DNA of 14,416 nt from assembly GCA_017990155.1 (NCBI GenBank), contig JAGNOM010000038.1:1-14416 (forward strand), read 5' to 3'. The notes under the pieces are model-generated. The model did not search any database. It was given only the letters and a program-made list of their open reading frames with translations, and had not been told where the DNA came from. Source of the stretch: Propionivibrio sp. Its GTDB lineage: Bacteria > Pseudomonadota > Gammaproteobacteria > Burkholderiales > Rhodocyclaceae. Below, piece after piece: positions 6,390 through 13,660 of the stretch (position 1 is the first letter of the stretch; each line of letters opens with the position of its first letter). The position numbers and the translations under genes were made by a program.

Positions 6390-6398
6390 TGAGACAAT
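6390..6398 (+). promoter_or_regulatory. Candidate extended -10 promoter of the exonuclease gene
   Basis: TGAGACAAT fits the extended -10 form TGN-(GACAAT), with only a weak -35 (TTTCAG at 6369-6374, 18-bp spacer). Transcription would begin near 6405, downstream of a possible GTG start at 6389 and upstream of the preferred ATG at 6470. Confidence 0.35.
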
Positions 6399-6469
6399 GC
6401 GGCCTCACCTTGCGCGTGCCGCCGCACCGCAGCCACTCCGCTTTGAACCCTTCGGCAATCAGGCAATTG

Positions 6470-7855
6470 ATGAACTCAGTATTAGCCCCGGAACCCCTCG
6501 TATTCGTCGACCTGGAAACGACCGGGGCGAACTTCGCCAACGATCGCATCATCGAGATCGGCTTTGTCGAGGTTGACAGTACGGGTGTGCGCGAATGGAG
6601 CTCGCTGATCAATCCGGACGCGTCGATCTCGCCGTTCATCACCGGGCTGACCGGAATCAATACGGCGATGGTGTCGTCGGCGCCGCGCTTCGCAGACGTT
6701 GCCCCGCTTGTGCTCGAAAAACTGCGCGGCCGGCTGTTCATCGCCCATAACGCCCGCTTCGACTACACCTTCCTCAAACGCGAATTCCTGCGTCTCGGTA
6801 TCGGCTTCAGGGCCAGCAACCTGTGCACCGTAAAACTGTCGCGCAAACTCTTTCCCGAGCATCATCGCCACAGCCTGGACGCACTGGTCGGCCGCTACGC
6901 CATCGCCGTCGGCGATCGTCACCGGGCGCTGGCAGATGCCAAGGTGCTCTGGGATCTCTGGCAGCGCTGGCACGAACTGGTGCCTGTCGAGGCCTTCAAT
7001 CGAACGGTCGACGCCATCGTCGGAAAGCCGGAACTCCCGCCGCAAATCGATGCTTCGATCGTCGACGATTTACCCGAAGCGCCCGGTGCCTACGCCCTGC
7101 ACGATCAGGAAGGGCGTCTGCTCCTCGTCAAACGCGCGACGAATATCCGCCAGCAGGTTCTCGCGCACTTCAGCCCGGCAAATCGCGACACTGCGCTGGC
7201 ACACAACACCTGCCGGATCGATTGGCACGAAGCGGCCGGCGAACTGGGCGCGCGACTCAGCGAACATCAGTTGAGCGTTGCTTCCAGGAAGTCATCTGAG
7301 GAGCTTTGCTCCTGGCACCTCGTCAAACAGGCGGAAGGCGATTTCCGGCCGCAGTTGGTCTTCGCCCGAGATACGGATTTCGCCAGTACCACCGATCTAT
7401 TCGGCCTGTACTCGAACCGACGCGAAGCAAGCACCGCGCTGCGCAAACTGGTCGAAGCGCACAAGCTTTGCCATCACCATACCGGTCTGGGGGTCGCCAA
7501 TTCCGGCGAAGCCTGCGTCGGCTACAAGCAGCGAACCTGCCGCGGCACCTGTATCGGAAAAGAGCCGGTTTCGCTGCACAGCGCTCGTCTGATGACGGCT
7601 CTCGCAAAGTTCAAGGTCAACTCGTGGCCCTATTCAGGACCGGTCGCTTTTATCGAGCGCGACGAGTTCGGCATGCGCGAAGATTTCCACCTGGTCGACC
7701 ACTGGCGCCATCTCGGCACCGCGCACAACGAACAGCAGTTGGCCGAGATTCTGGAAAACCGGAGTGAATCCGGATTTGACGCGGACCTCTACCGGATCTT
7801 CAGCAAGTTCCTGAAAGCCGGGAAAATCCGCGTTCTACCGCTCAAGCGACACTAA
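6470..7855 (+). CDS. DEDDh 3'-5' exonuclease fused to a UvrC/Cho-like GIY-YIG region
   Basis: The 461-residue protein has two parts. Residues about 10-165 are a DnaQ-like exonuclease with all five active-site residues: Asp14 and Glu16 in VDLET, Asp98 in HNARFD, His151 and Asp156 in HRALADA. Residues about 200-460 resemble the Cho/UvrC nuclease part seen in similar proteobacterial fusions annotated as DNA polymerase III epsilon-like or exonuclease/GIY-YIG proteins. This includes PGAYAL at 205-210, TNIRQQVLAHF, the Glu in RLSEHQL, and a CRGTCIGKEP segment. The 'YIG' position reads LVK and the linker after the Glu looks short, so GIY-YIG nuclease activity is doubtful. A role in nucleotide excision repair or DNA processing is inferred. 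The frame is open to a GTG at 6389, but homology starts after the ATG at 6470 and a candidate promoter lies between them. It is convergent with ank. Confidence 0.85.
   Translation: MNSVLAPEPLVFVDLETTGANFANDRIIEIGFVEVDSTGVREWSSLINPDASISPFITGLTGINTAMVSSAPRFADVAPLVLEKLRGRLFIAHNARFDYTFLKREFLRLGIGFRASNLCTVKLSRKLFPEHHRHSLDALVGRYAIAVGDRHRALADAKVLWDLWQRWHELVPVEAFNRTVDAIVGKPELPPQIDASIVDDLPEAPGAYALHDQEGRLLLVKRATNIRQQVLAHFSPANRDTALAHNTCRIDWHEAAGELGARLSEHQLSVASRKSSEELCSWHLVKQAEGDFRPQLVFARDTDFASTTDLFGLYSNRREASTALRKLVEAHKLCHHHTGLGVANSGEACVGYKQRTCRGTCIGKEPVSLHSARLMTALAKFKVNSWPYSGPVAFIERDEFGMREDFHLVDHWRHLGTAHNEQQLAEILENRSESGFDADLYRIFSKFLKAGKIRVLPLKRH
7299..7313 (+). repeat. Perfect 6-bp stem hairpin inside the exonuclease gene
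   Basis: AGGAGC-TTT-GCTCCT is a perfect inverted repeat in the part of the gene where the protein departs from the expected GIY-YIG pattern. No T-run follows, so it is not a terminator. It may be incidental or mark a small rearrangement. Confidence 0.3.
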
Positions 7856-7867
7856 AACCGGGAATAA

Positions 7868-7892
7868 TCGCGAACGGCATCCTATTTCGCGA
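7868..7892. terminator. Inverted repeat between convergent exonuclease and ankyrin genes
   Basis: TCGCGAA at 7868-7874 and TTCGCGA at 7886-7892 form a perfect 7-bp stem with an 11-nt loop. It sits just after the exonuclease stop and covers the ank stop codon. It could act as a bidirectional terminator, but neither side has a T-tract. Confidence 0.35.
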
Positions 7893-8538
7893 CGTCAAGT
7901 ACGACCTTCTTGCCCGAGCGCCCACCCGCTTCGCGCAAAATGGCTTCAATGTCGGTGTTGGCGCTCTTGAGCGCCCAATCGACCGCCGTTTCACCGTTCT
8001 CGTTTTCCACCGTGGGATCGGCCTGATTCTTCAAAAGCAAGTGGACGACGTCGATATGCCCGAAGCGCGACGCGAAGAACAGCGCCGTCGAGCCATTGCC
8101 AGTCTTGGCATTCACCTCGGCACCGCGCTTGATCAGGTAATCGACGATATCCAGATGCCCGTTGTAAGCCGCATAGGCGAGCGGTGGCCAACCGTAATAA
8201 TTGACCTCGGCACCGGCTTCAACCAGTTTCTTCACGTACGCCAGCTTACCGGTATAGGCGGCGATGCTCACCGCGGTTTCACCATGCTTGTTTCGGGGAT
8301 TCAGTCGCGCCCGGTGCGCCATGAGGTAATCAACTGCCTCGGGAAGGTCACGTTTGACCGCCTGCGTGAGCAGTGAATTTCCCTCGCGATCGACCGTATT
8401 CACATCGACGCCACGCTTGAGCAGATCGATGATCGCTGATGGGTCCTGGCGAATCATCGCTTCTTCCATGTCCTCGTAAGCGCCGGCCTGAGCAAAAACG
8501 GGGAGCAACAGCGCGAACATAAAGATGATTGGTTTCAT
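7882..8538 (-). CDS. Secreted ankyrin-repeat protein
   Basis: The 218-residue product begins with a signal peptide: a Lys2 n-region, hydrophobic core IIFMFALLLPVF, and a likely cleavage after AQA or AGA near residues 18-20. The rest is about five to six ankyrin repeats, for example HGETAVSIAAYTGKLAYVKKLVEAGAEV near 85-112, then WPPLAYAAYNGHLDIVDYLIKRGAEVN and GSTALFFASRFGHIDVVHLLLKNQAD. A basic tail follows. It is probably a periplasmic protein-binding scaffold with an unknown partner. Its ATG overlaps the tatD stop as ATGA, and GAGG lies 11 nt upstream, so it is the last gene of the mltG-tmk-holB-pilZ-tatD operon. No enzymatic motif is visible. Confidence 0.88.
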   Translation of the reverse strand: MKPIIFMFALLLPVFAQAGAYEDMEEAMIRQDPSAIIDLLKRGVDVNTVDREGNSLLTQAVKRDLPEAVDYLMAHRARLNPRNKHGETAVSIAAYTGKLAYVKKLVEAGAEVNYYGWPPLAYAAYNGHLDIVDYLIKRGAEVNAKTGNGSTALFFASRFGHIDVVHLLLKNQADPTVENENGETAVDWALKSANTDIEAILREAGGRSGKKVVLDVAK

Positions 8539-9317
8539 TGCGTAATAGCCTCGCGGACTTGGGGGAATAGACGGAGAAAATTCTCTGTGGTCGCCGACGC
8601 CACTTCATCGAACGAAAGACCGCGCAGCGTGGCGATTTCCTCGGCGACATGCCTGACGTAGCCGGGTTGGTTGAGCTTGCCACGAAACGGAACCGGCGCC
8701 AGATACGGTGCGTCGGTCTCGACCAGCAATCGATCCAGCGGCACGCGCCGCGCGACTTCCTTGACGATCAACGCGTTCTTGAAAGTGACGATGCCTGAAA
8801 GCGAGATATGGAAGCCAAGGTTGAGCGCTGCTTCTGCCACTTCCCAGGTCTCCGTGAAGCAGTGAAGAATGCCGCCGACCTGCCCCGCACCCTCCTCGGC
8901 CATCACCCGCAGCGTATCTGCCGTTGCGTCGCGGTTATGGATCACGAGCGGCTTGCCGGTTTCGATGGCCGCGCGGATATGAACGCGAAAGCGGTCGCGC
9001 TGCCATTCCGGCGCATCCTTCTGCCAGTAGTAGTCGAGCCCCGTCTCGCCGATGGCGATCACCTTCGGGTGCTGCGCCAGCGCCACCAGATCGGCGATCG
9101 ATGGCTCTTGAACATCGGTCGTCTCGGGATGTACGCCGACCGAAGCAAAAATACGCGGATTCGCTTCAGCGATTTCCCGAATCCGAGGAAAATCCTCGAG
9201 CGTGACACCGATGCATACTGCGCATCCAACGTCATTGTGCTGCATCAATTCAAGGACTTGGGGGAGCTTGGCTGCCAGGTCGGGAAAATCCAGATGGCAA
9301 TGCGAGTCGACAAGCAT
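8535..9317 (-). CDS. tatD: TatD-family metal-dependent deoxyribonuclease
   Basis: The 260-residue TIM-barrel hydrolase shows the TatD metal ligands in order: HCH with His6 and His8, GETGLDYYW with Glu91, PLVIHNRDA with His127, GILHCFTET with His152, and ETDAPYLAP with Asp202. Members (TatD, YcfH/YjjV) are 3'-5' DNA nucleases linked to DNA turnover and oxidative repair. The position after pilZ suggests the YcfH/TatD type found in this operon across proteobacteria. The frame is open to 9416, overlapping pilZ, but homology starts at MLVDSHCH, so I chose the ATG at 9317. No good ribosome binding site precedes it, so translation may be coupled to pilZ, which ends 22 bp upstream. Confidence 0.93.
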   Translation of the reverse strand: MLVDSHCHLDFPDLAAKLPQVLELMQHNDVGCAVCIGVTLEDFPRIREIAEANPRIFASVGVHPETTDVQEPSIADLVALAQHPKVIAIGETGLDYYWQKDAPEWQRDRFRVHIRAAIETGKPLVIHNRDATADTLRVMAEEGAGQVGGILHCFTETWEVAEAALNLGFHISLSGIVTFKNALIVKEVARRVPLDRLLVETDAPYLAPVPFRGKLNQPGYVRHVAEEIATLRGLSFDEVASATTENFLRLFPQVREAITQ

Positions 9318-9339
9318 CAGGGACAATTCCGGGAGGAAA

Positions 9340-9717
9340 TTACATCGTGTGAGTCGGGCGGCTCGATTGCATGACACCGCCGAGAAGACCTTCGATCTTG
9401 CGTCGCGCTTCAACACCGCTCTCGTCGTTCTTGAAATGAACGCCGATACCTTGTGCCTTACTGTTCTGCGCGCCCGCCGGTGTGATCCACACGACCGAAC
9501 CGGCGATCGGCAATTTGGCCGGATCGTCCATCAGCGAAAGCAGCATGAACACTTCATCGCCGATGTTGTACGCGCGCGTCGTCGGGATGAAAATCCCGCC
9601 ATTCTTGAGCAACGGCATGTATGCGGCGTAAAGCGCTGACTTCGAATTGATATTCAGCGACAGAACACTGGGCCGCGGCGCAATAGCAGCAGGTTTTGAA
9701 TCAGTGGCTTCGGCCAT
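9340..9717 (-). CDS. pilZ: PilZ, type IV pilus assembly PilZ-domain protein
   Basis: The 125-residue protein matches the type IV pilus PilZ class. Its core reads SVLSLNINSKSALYAAYMPLLKNGGIFIPT, followed by GDEVFMLLSLMD and a closing QGIGVHF. It lacks the RxxxR and D/NxSxxG c-di-GMP-binding motifs, as the original PilZ of Pseudomonas does. It should act in pilus biogenesis through partners such as PilB and FimX rather than by binding c-di-GMP. TGAGGCGG lies just upstream of the ATG. The gene sits between holB (7-bp gap) and tatD, the standard beta/gammaproteobacterial order. The proline-alanine N-terminus of about 15 residues is probably disordered. Confidence 0.93.
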   Translation of the reverse strand: MAEATDSKPAAIAPRPSVLSLNINSKSALYAAYMPLLKNGGIFIPTTRAYNIGDEVFMLLSLMDDPAKLPIAGSVVWITPAGAQNSKAQGIGVHFKNDESGVEARRKIEGLLGGVMQSSRPTHTM

Positions 9718-9724
9718 ATCCGCC

Positions 9725-10756
9725 TCAGATCGTCCGGAACATCGCCGCGTAGCTCATGAAGAATTCTTCGAGAAACAGTCGGCTATTCAAAGGTTGTTCG
9801 CAATGCATCCGGTATTGTAACGCCTTCCCGTTGAAGGCCAATACGCGAGCGGTTCCGGCCAGCGTTGCCAGACGCTGGATCGTTGGCGCTTGCGCGACGA
9901 AATAGCGCAATTTCTGGCCTTCGCATGCCAGCGCCAGATCGTAGAGCCACTTTTGCGACCACTCGATCATTCGTTTGAGGGGACCCGGTCGCTTCTCCGC
10001 CTTGATCACGCGATCAAGCGACGCCGCAGCAGCCAGCGGATCAAGTTGCTTGCCACGCGACAACTCCGCAACCAGGGCGTCCAGCAGGACACGCTCCTCG
10101 CTGGAAGCGAGTTCGACCGCCATCAACGGCGATCCACCGGCGAGCGCCAGCCAGTGAGCAGAATCGCTGACGCCGGCCTGACGCAACCACTCTTCGCTTA
10201 GGATCCGATCCGGCAGGGGGATCGACATGGCCTGGCAACGGCTCCGAATCGTCGGCAACAAGCGCTCAGGCTCGCTTGAAACCAATATAAACAAGGTACT
10301 TGCGATGGGCTCTTCCAGTGATTTAAGAAGAGAATTCGCGGTCGATCGATTCATCGCCTCGGCCGGATAGACGAGTACCACGCGCGCGCCGTGTCGATGC
10401 GTCCCTACGTGCAGGAAGTCGTCGAGCGCGCGAACCTGATCGATGGTGATTTGCTGGCTGGGTTTCTTCTTGCCGGCAGATTCAGGCGCTTCGCCATCCT
10501 CCTCGGCCAGCGCATCGGGTTGCAACAAACGAAAGTCGGGATGATTTCCCTGCGCCAACCAACCGCAAGCGGGACAACTCCCGCACGCTTCTTTCCTGGT
10601 CGTCGGTTGCTCGCAGAGCAGCGATTCGGCGAAGCGGCGCGCCAGATCAAACTTGCCGATGCCGCGCTGCCCCGACAACAGGAGCGCATGCGGCAGTTGC
10701 GCCCGGCGCAACTCAAGCTGAGCCCAAACGTCTCTATGCAAATCAATAATATTCAT
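9725..10756 (-). CDS. holB: DNA polymerase III delta-prime subunit
   Basis: The 343-residue clamp-loader subunit has the AAA+ fold. Its P-loop-like GQRGIGK at 29-35 is followed by Phe instead of Ser/Thr, consistent with delta-prime subunits that do not hydrolyse ATP. Zinc-binding cysteines lie near 48-64 (CEQ...ACGSCPACGW). SLEEP and IRSRCQ (an SRC motif) follow, then a helical C-terminal part. It helps load the beta sliding clamp at the replication fork. Its ATG overlaps the tmk stop as ATGA, and no Shine-Dalgarno sequence is visible. The start lies in a locally AT-rich patch, so it is probably translated by coupling with tmk. A low-complexity acidic-to-basic insert (EEDGEAPESAGKKKPS) lies near residues 83-98. 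Confidence 0.94.
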   Translation of the reverse strand: MNIIDLHRDVWAQLELRRAQLPHALLLSGQRGIGKFDLARRFAESLLCEQPTTRKEACGSCPACGWLAQGNHPDFRLLQPDALAEEDGEAPESAGKKKPSQQITIDQVRALDDFLHVGTHRHGARVVLVYPAEAMNRSTANSLLKSLEEPIASTLFILVSSEPERLLPTIRSRCQAMSIPLPDRILSEEWLRQAGVSDSAHWLALAGGSPLMAVELASSEERVLLDALVAELSRGKQLDPLAAAASLDRVIKAEKRPGPLKRMIEWSQKWLYDLALACEGQKLRYFVAQAPTIQRLATLAGTARVLAFNGKALQYRMHCEQPLNSRLFLEEFFMSYAAMFRTI

Positions 10757-11391
10757 AAACAGATACTTAAAACTTTATTTTCAACCTGTTTCTTGATATC
10801 GCCCAAGGATTGATCGGCGTTGATCACGCAAATCCGCTGCGGCGCTGCCGCGGCACGTTCAAGATAAGCTTCGCGAACGCGGACGTGAAAATCAGCGCGT
10901 TCCTGCTCAAAGCGATCAAGCGTGCGCCCCTGGGCCGCAATCCGCCCACCCGCCACTTCCGGGGGTAGATCAAAAAGAAAGGTGAGATTCGGCTGCAAAT
11001 GGCCGTGGACCCACTGCTCCAGAGCAGCGAACTTCGCCTTGTCCAGGCCACGACCGCCCCCCTGATAGGCATAGGTCGCATCGCTGAAACGATCGCAGAT
11101 CACCCAGTCGCCACGCGCCAGCGCCGGCTCGATGACTTCGGCCAGATGTTCGCGACGGGCCGCGAACATCAACATGGCCTCCGTTTCAAGATGCATCGGC
11201 TCATGCAGCAGAAGCTCGCGAAGCTTCTCGCCGAGCGGCGTTCCACCGGGTTCGCGCGTTGAAATCACATTCAGGCCACGCGAACGAACGAGGTCAGCCA
11301 CACTGGCGATGTGCGAACTTTTGCCAGCACCGTCGATTCCTTCAAAGGTAATGAATTTCCCCCGCGTCTTCATCTGGCCCGACTCACTCAC
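10753..11391 (-). CDS. tmk: Thymidylate kinase
   Basis: The enzyme phosphorylates dTMP to dTDP for dTTP synthesis. The 212-residue product has the P-loop FEGIDGAGKSS at about 16-26, the TREPGGTPLGEKLRELLL nucleotide-binding segment, the DRFSDATYAYQGGGRGLD substrate region and the LID-region RTLDRFE. The GTG at 11391 overlaps the mltG stop as GTGA and has AGGTGG about 7 nt upstream. An ATG at 11373 (206 residues) is an alternative, since family homology begins near the KFITFEG segment right after it. The last codons (AAA GTT TTA AGT ATC TGT TTA) are unusually AT-rich compared with neighbours. The tmk-holB neighbourhood is conserved. Confidence 0.95.
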   Translation of the reverse strand: MSESGQMKTRGKFITFEGIDGAGKSSHIASVADLVRSRGLNVISTREPGGTPLGEKLRELLLHEPMHLETEAMLMFAARREHLAEVIEPALARGDWVICDRFSDATYAYQGGGRGLDKAKFAALEQWVHGHLQPNLTFLFDLPPEVAGGRIAAQGRTLDRFEQERADFHVRVREAYLERAAAAPQRICVINADQSLGDIKKQVENKVLSICL

Positions 11392-12389
11392 CGTTTTCCA
11401 CCTTTCTGATAGCGGTTGACCGCTTGATTGTGCTCTTCAAGCGTCCGCGAAAACTGGCTGCTGCCGTCGCCGCGTGCGACGAAGTACAGCGCCTCGCTTT
11501 GTGCCGGATGCAGCGCAGCCTGCAGCGACGCCAGGCCAGGCATGGCTATCGGCGTTGGCGGCAGCCCGACACGCGTGTAAGTGTTATACGGCGTATCGGC
11601 AAGCAGATCCCGCTTGCGCAAATTGCCGTCGAATTTCACGCCGACGCCATAGATGACGCTGGGGTCGGTCTGCAACAACATGCCTTGGCGTAGGCGATTG
11701 ACGAACACTGCCGCAATCATTGCCCGATCCTGGTCGCGCCCGGTCTCTTTCTCAACGATCGAAGCCATGATCAACGCCTGATACGGACTTGCGTACGGCA
11801 ACCCCGGCGCTCGCGCATCCCATTCGCGTGCCAGGTGCTTTTGCATGGCGCGATAGGCGCGTGCCAGGACATCGATATCGCGACTCTGCTTGGCAAAAAG
11901 ATAGGTATCGGGGAAGAACAAGCCTTCCGCCTTGCTCTCGCTCGCGCCAATCAGGCGGAGGAGTTCCGGCTCGGGGACGCCTTTGCCGTCGTGCCGGACA
12001 TCCGGATGCGCATCCAGACGATCACGCATCTGCTGGAAAGTCATGCCCTCGATAAAGGTAACGTCAGTTTGCGTGACATCGCCCTGCGTCAACTTCCGGA
12101 TCAAATCGAGCGGTGTGACGCCGGCCGAGACTTCGTAGCTCCCGGCCTTGATCGCGGTATCGACCCCCAGCCCGCGACCGAGAACGACCAGAACCCAGGG
12201 TTCGACTCCAACCCCGGATGCGGCGATCTCCCTTGCTGCGGCGCGCAGACCCGAACCCGGTGCAATGTGAAACTCAACGGTGTCACTCTTCAGTTCAAGC
12301 GGCGACGACACGTGCCAGACGAAAGCCCCACCGACCGCCGCCAAAGCCAGCAGGAGCAACACGATCAGAGTGGAGAGGAATTTGAGCAT
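11388..12389 (-). CDS. mltG: MltG, endolytic murein transglycosylase (YceG family)
   Basis: The 333-residue inner-membrane protein has one N-terminal transmembrane segment at about residues 5-26, a LysM-like region and a YceG domain. The conserved ASIVEKETG at 209-217 carries the catalytic Glu, and YNTYTRVGLPPTPIAMPG lies downstream. MltG cleaves nascent peptidoglycan strands and is thought to set glycan length. The frame extends to a TTG at 12401. I chose the ATG at 12389 because the hydrophobic segment follows directly, but neither start has a clear ribosome binding site. It is the first gene of a minus-strand operon through tmk, holB, pilZ, tatD and ank, and its stop overlaps the tmk GTG. 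Its promoter must lie in the region shared with ygfZ. Confidence 0.94.
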   Translation of the reverse strand: MLKFLSTLIVLLLLALAAVGGAFVWHVSSPLELKSDTVEFHIAPGSGLRAAAREIAASGVGVEPWVLVVLGRGLGVDTAIKAGSYEVSAGVTPLDLIRKLTQGDVTQTDVTFIEGMTFQQMRDRLDAHPDVRHDGKGVPEPELLRLIGASESKAEGLFFPDTYLFAKQSRDIDVLARAYRAMQKHLAREWDARAPGLPYASPYQALIMASIVEKETGRDQDRAMIAAVFVNRLRQGMLLQTDPSVIYGVGVKFDGNLRKRDLLADTPYNTYTRVGLPPTPIAMPGLASLQAALHPAQSEALYFVARGDGSSQFSRTLEEHNQAVNRYQKGGKR

Positions 12390-12452
12390 CGACCGGCACA
12401 ATCAATAAGCAACGTCGCGGGGATTCGAGCGGAAGGCGCTTCGAGGTGGCGA

Positions 12453-12458
12453 TATAAT
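12453..12458 (+). promoter_or_regulatory. Consensus -10 hexamer in the mltG-ygfZ divergent region
   Basis: TATAAT is a perfect plus-strand -10, but the region 16-18 bp upstream has no good -35. The opposite strand of the same site reads TATTAT (12459-12454), usable as a -10 toward mltG, with only a weak -35-like GTTCGC 17 bp away. If used for ygfZ, the leader would be about 150 nt. Confidence 0.4.
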
Positions 12459-12549
12459 AGCCGAAAGCCCCGGCTGCGAACGGATGCCGATGAACTGACG
12501 GCCCTTGAACAGGTCACAGGTGGGCGACTCACAGAGCACTGTCGTGTGC

Positions 12550-12583
12550 ATCGATAGCAATGACATATCGATGGCAGTGACCG
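12550..12583 (+). repeat. Imperfect tandem 17-bp repeat upstream of ygfZ
   Basis: Two adjacent units, ATCGATAGCAATGACAT and ATCGATGGCAGTGACCG, match at 13 of 17 positions. They lie about 32-65 bp before the ygfZ ATG. They could be a paired operator or a simple local duplication. No known regulator is recognised. Confidence 0.4.
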
Positions 12584-12614
12584 GCAGAAATCTCCCCTTT
12601 GGAAACCGAAAACG

Positions 12615-13640
12615 ATGAACGCGAACTGGCAAGAATTCCTTGGCTCGACCGGCGCAAGAATTGAAAACGGACTGGTGAATAACTTCGGCGATCTTTCTGC
12701 CGAACTCGCGAGTTCCCGCGACGCGACGATCGTCGCACCGCTTGTTCATCTGGCGCTGATCGACTGCACCGGTGAGGATGCAAAGTCCTTCCTCCACAAT
12801 CAGCTCACGAGCGATGTGAGTCATCTCGCTCCGGATTCGGCGCAGCATTCCGCATGGTGCACCGCCAAAGGACGGATGCAGGCCAGTTTCATTCTCCATC
12901 GTGCCGGGCAGAGCTATCGCGCTTTGCTCTCCAGCGATCTGCTGACAGCGACCCTGAAGCGGCTGCAGATGTTCGTGCTGCGCTCCAAAGTCAAACTTGC
13001 GGACCTGACCGATACCCACGAAATCATCGGCATCGCGGGACCGAAGGCCGAGGCGAATCTGCTCGCTGCCGGACTCCCTGCGCCGGGTCAAGCGCTTGCC
13101 TGTGAGAGTTTTGCCGACGGAACGGTCATCCGGCTTGATGCTGTCAGATTCGTGCTGATCGCTTCGAGCGCGGCCGCGCCGGAACTGTGGCGCCGCTTGT
13201 CAGCGGTCGCAAAACCGGTGGGAACGCCCGTCTGGCAATGGCTCGACATCCAAGCCGGCATTCCGCTGATTACCGAGGCCACCAAGGAGGCATTCGTTCC
13301 GCAGATGGCCAACTTCGACAAGATCGGCGGTGTCAGTTTCCACAAGGGATGCTACCCCGGCCAGGAGATCGTCGCCCGGACTCAATACCTCGGGAAGGTC
13401 AAGCGGCACTTGTACCGGATTCACGCCGACCTCCCCGTTGCCGCCGGCACCTCAATCTTCTCGCCTGAAAGCCCGGAACATCCGTGCGGCATGGTCGCCA
13501 ACGCTGCTCCATCGCCAGATGGCGGATACGATGCGCTGGCGGTGATTCAGGAGAGTTTTGTCGAACTGCCCGGCCTTTCGCTCGGCGAATCCGGCGGTCC
13601 GGGTTTTTCGGTTCTCCCCATCGTTGAATACACCGAGTAA
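12615..13640 (+). CDS. ygfZ: YgfZ/GcvT-like folate-binding protein
   Basis: The 341-residue product is related to the glycine-cleavage T protein. It carries the YgfZ signature KGCYPGQE at 244-251, with the essential Cys246, followed by IVARTQYLGKVKRHL. YgfZ binds tetrahydrofolate and helps maintain certain Fe-S enzymes, including the tRNA methylthiolase MiaB, in the cytoplasm. Only a weak GGAAA lies 10 nt before the ATG. It is divergent from mltG and converges on the L,D-transpeptidase gene with 20 bp between the stops, where I see no convincing terminator. The mltG-ygfZ divergent pair is common in betaproteobacteria. A longer antisense open frame over its first half is a composition shadow. 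Confidence 0.93.
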   Translation: MNANWQEFLGSTGARIENGLVNNFGDLSAELASSRDATIVAPLVHLALIDCTGEDAKSFLHNQLTSDVSHLAPDSAQHSAWCTAKGRMQASFILHRAGQSYRALLSSDLLTATLKRLQMFVLRSKVKLADLTDTHEIIGIAGPKAEANLLAAGLPAPGQALACESFADGTVIRLDAVRFVLIASSAAAPELWRRLSAVAKPVGTPVWQWLDIQAGIPLITEATKEAFVPQMANFDKIGGVSFHKGCYPGQEIVARTQYLGKVKRHLYRIHADLPVAAGTSIFSPESPEHPCGMVANAAPSPDGGYDALAVIQESFVELPGLSLGESGGPGFSVLPIVEYTE

Positions 13641-13660
13641 GGAAAAGTCGGACCACCAGA

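Noticed and set aside
12402..13091. Minus-strand open frame of 229 codons antisense to ygfZ
   Set aside because: ygfZ has its signature KGCYPGQE and full length. The antisense frame lacks a plausible start context or motif.
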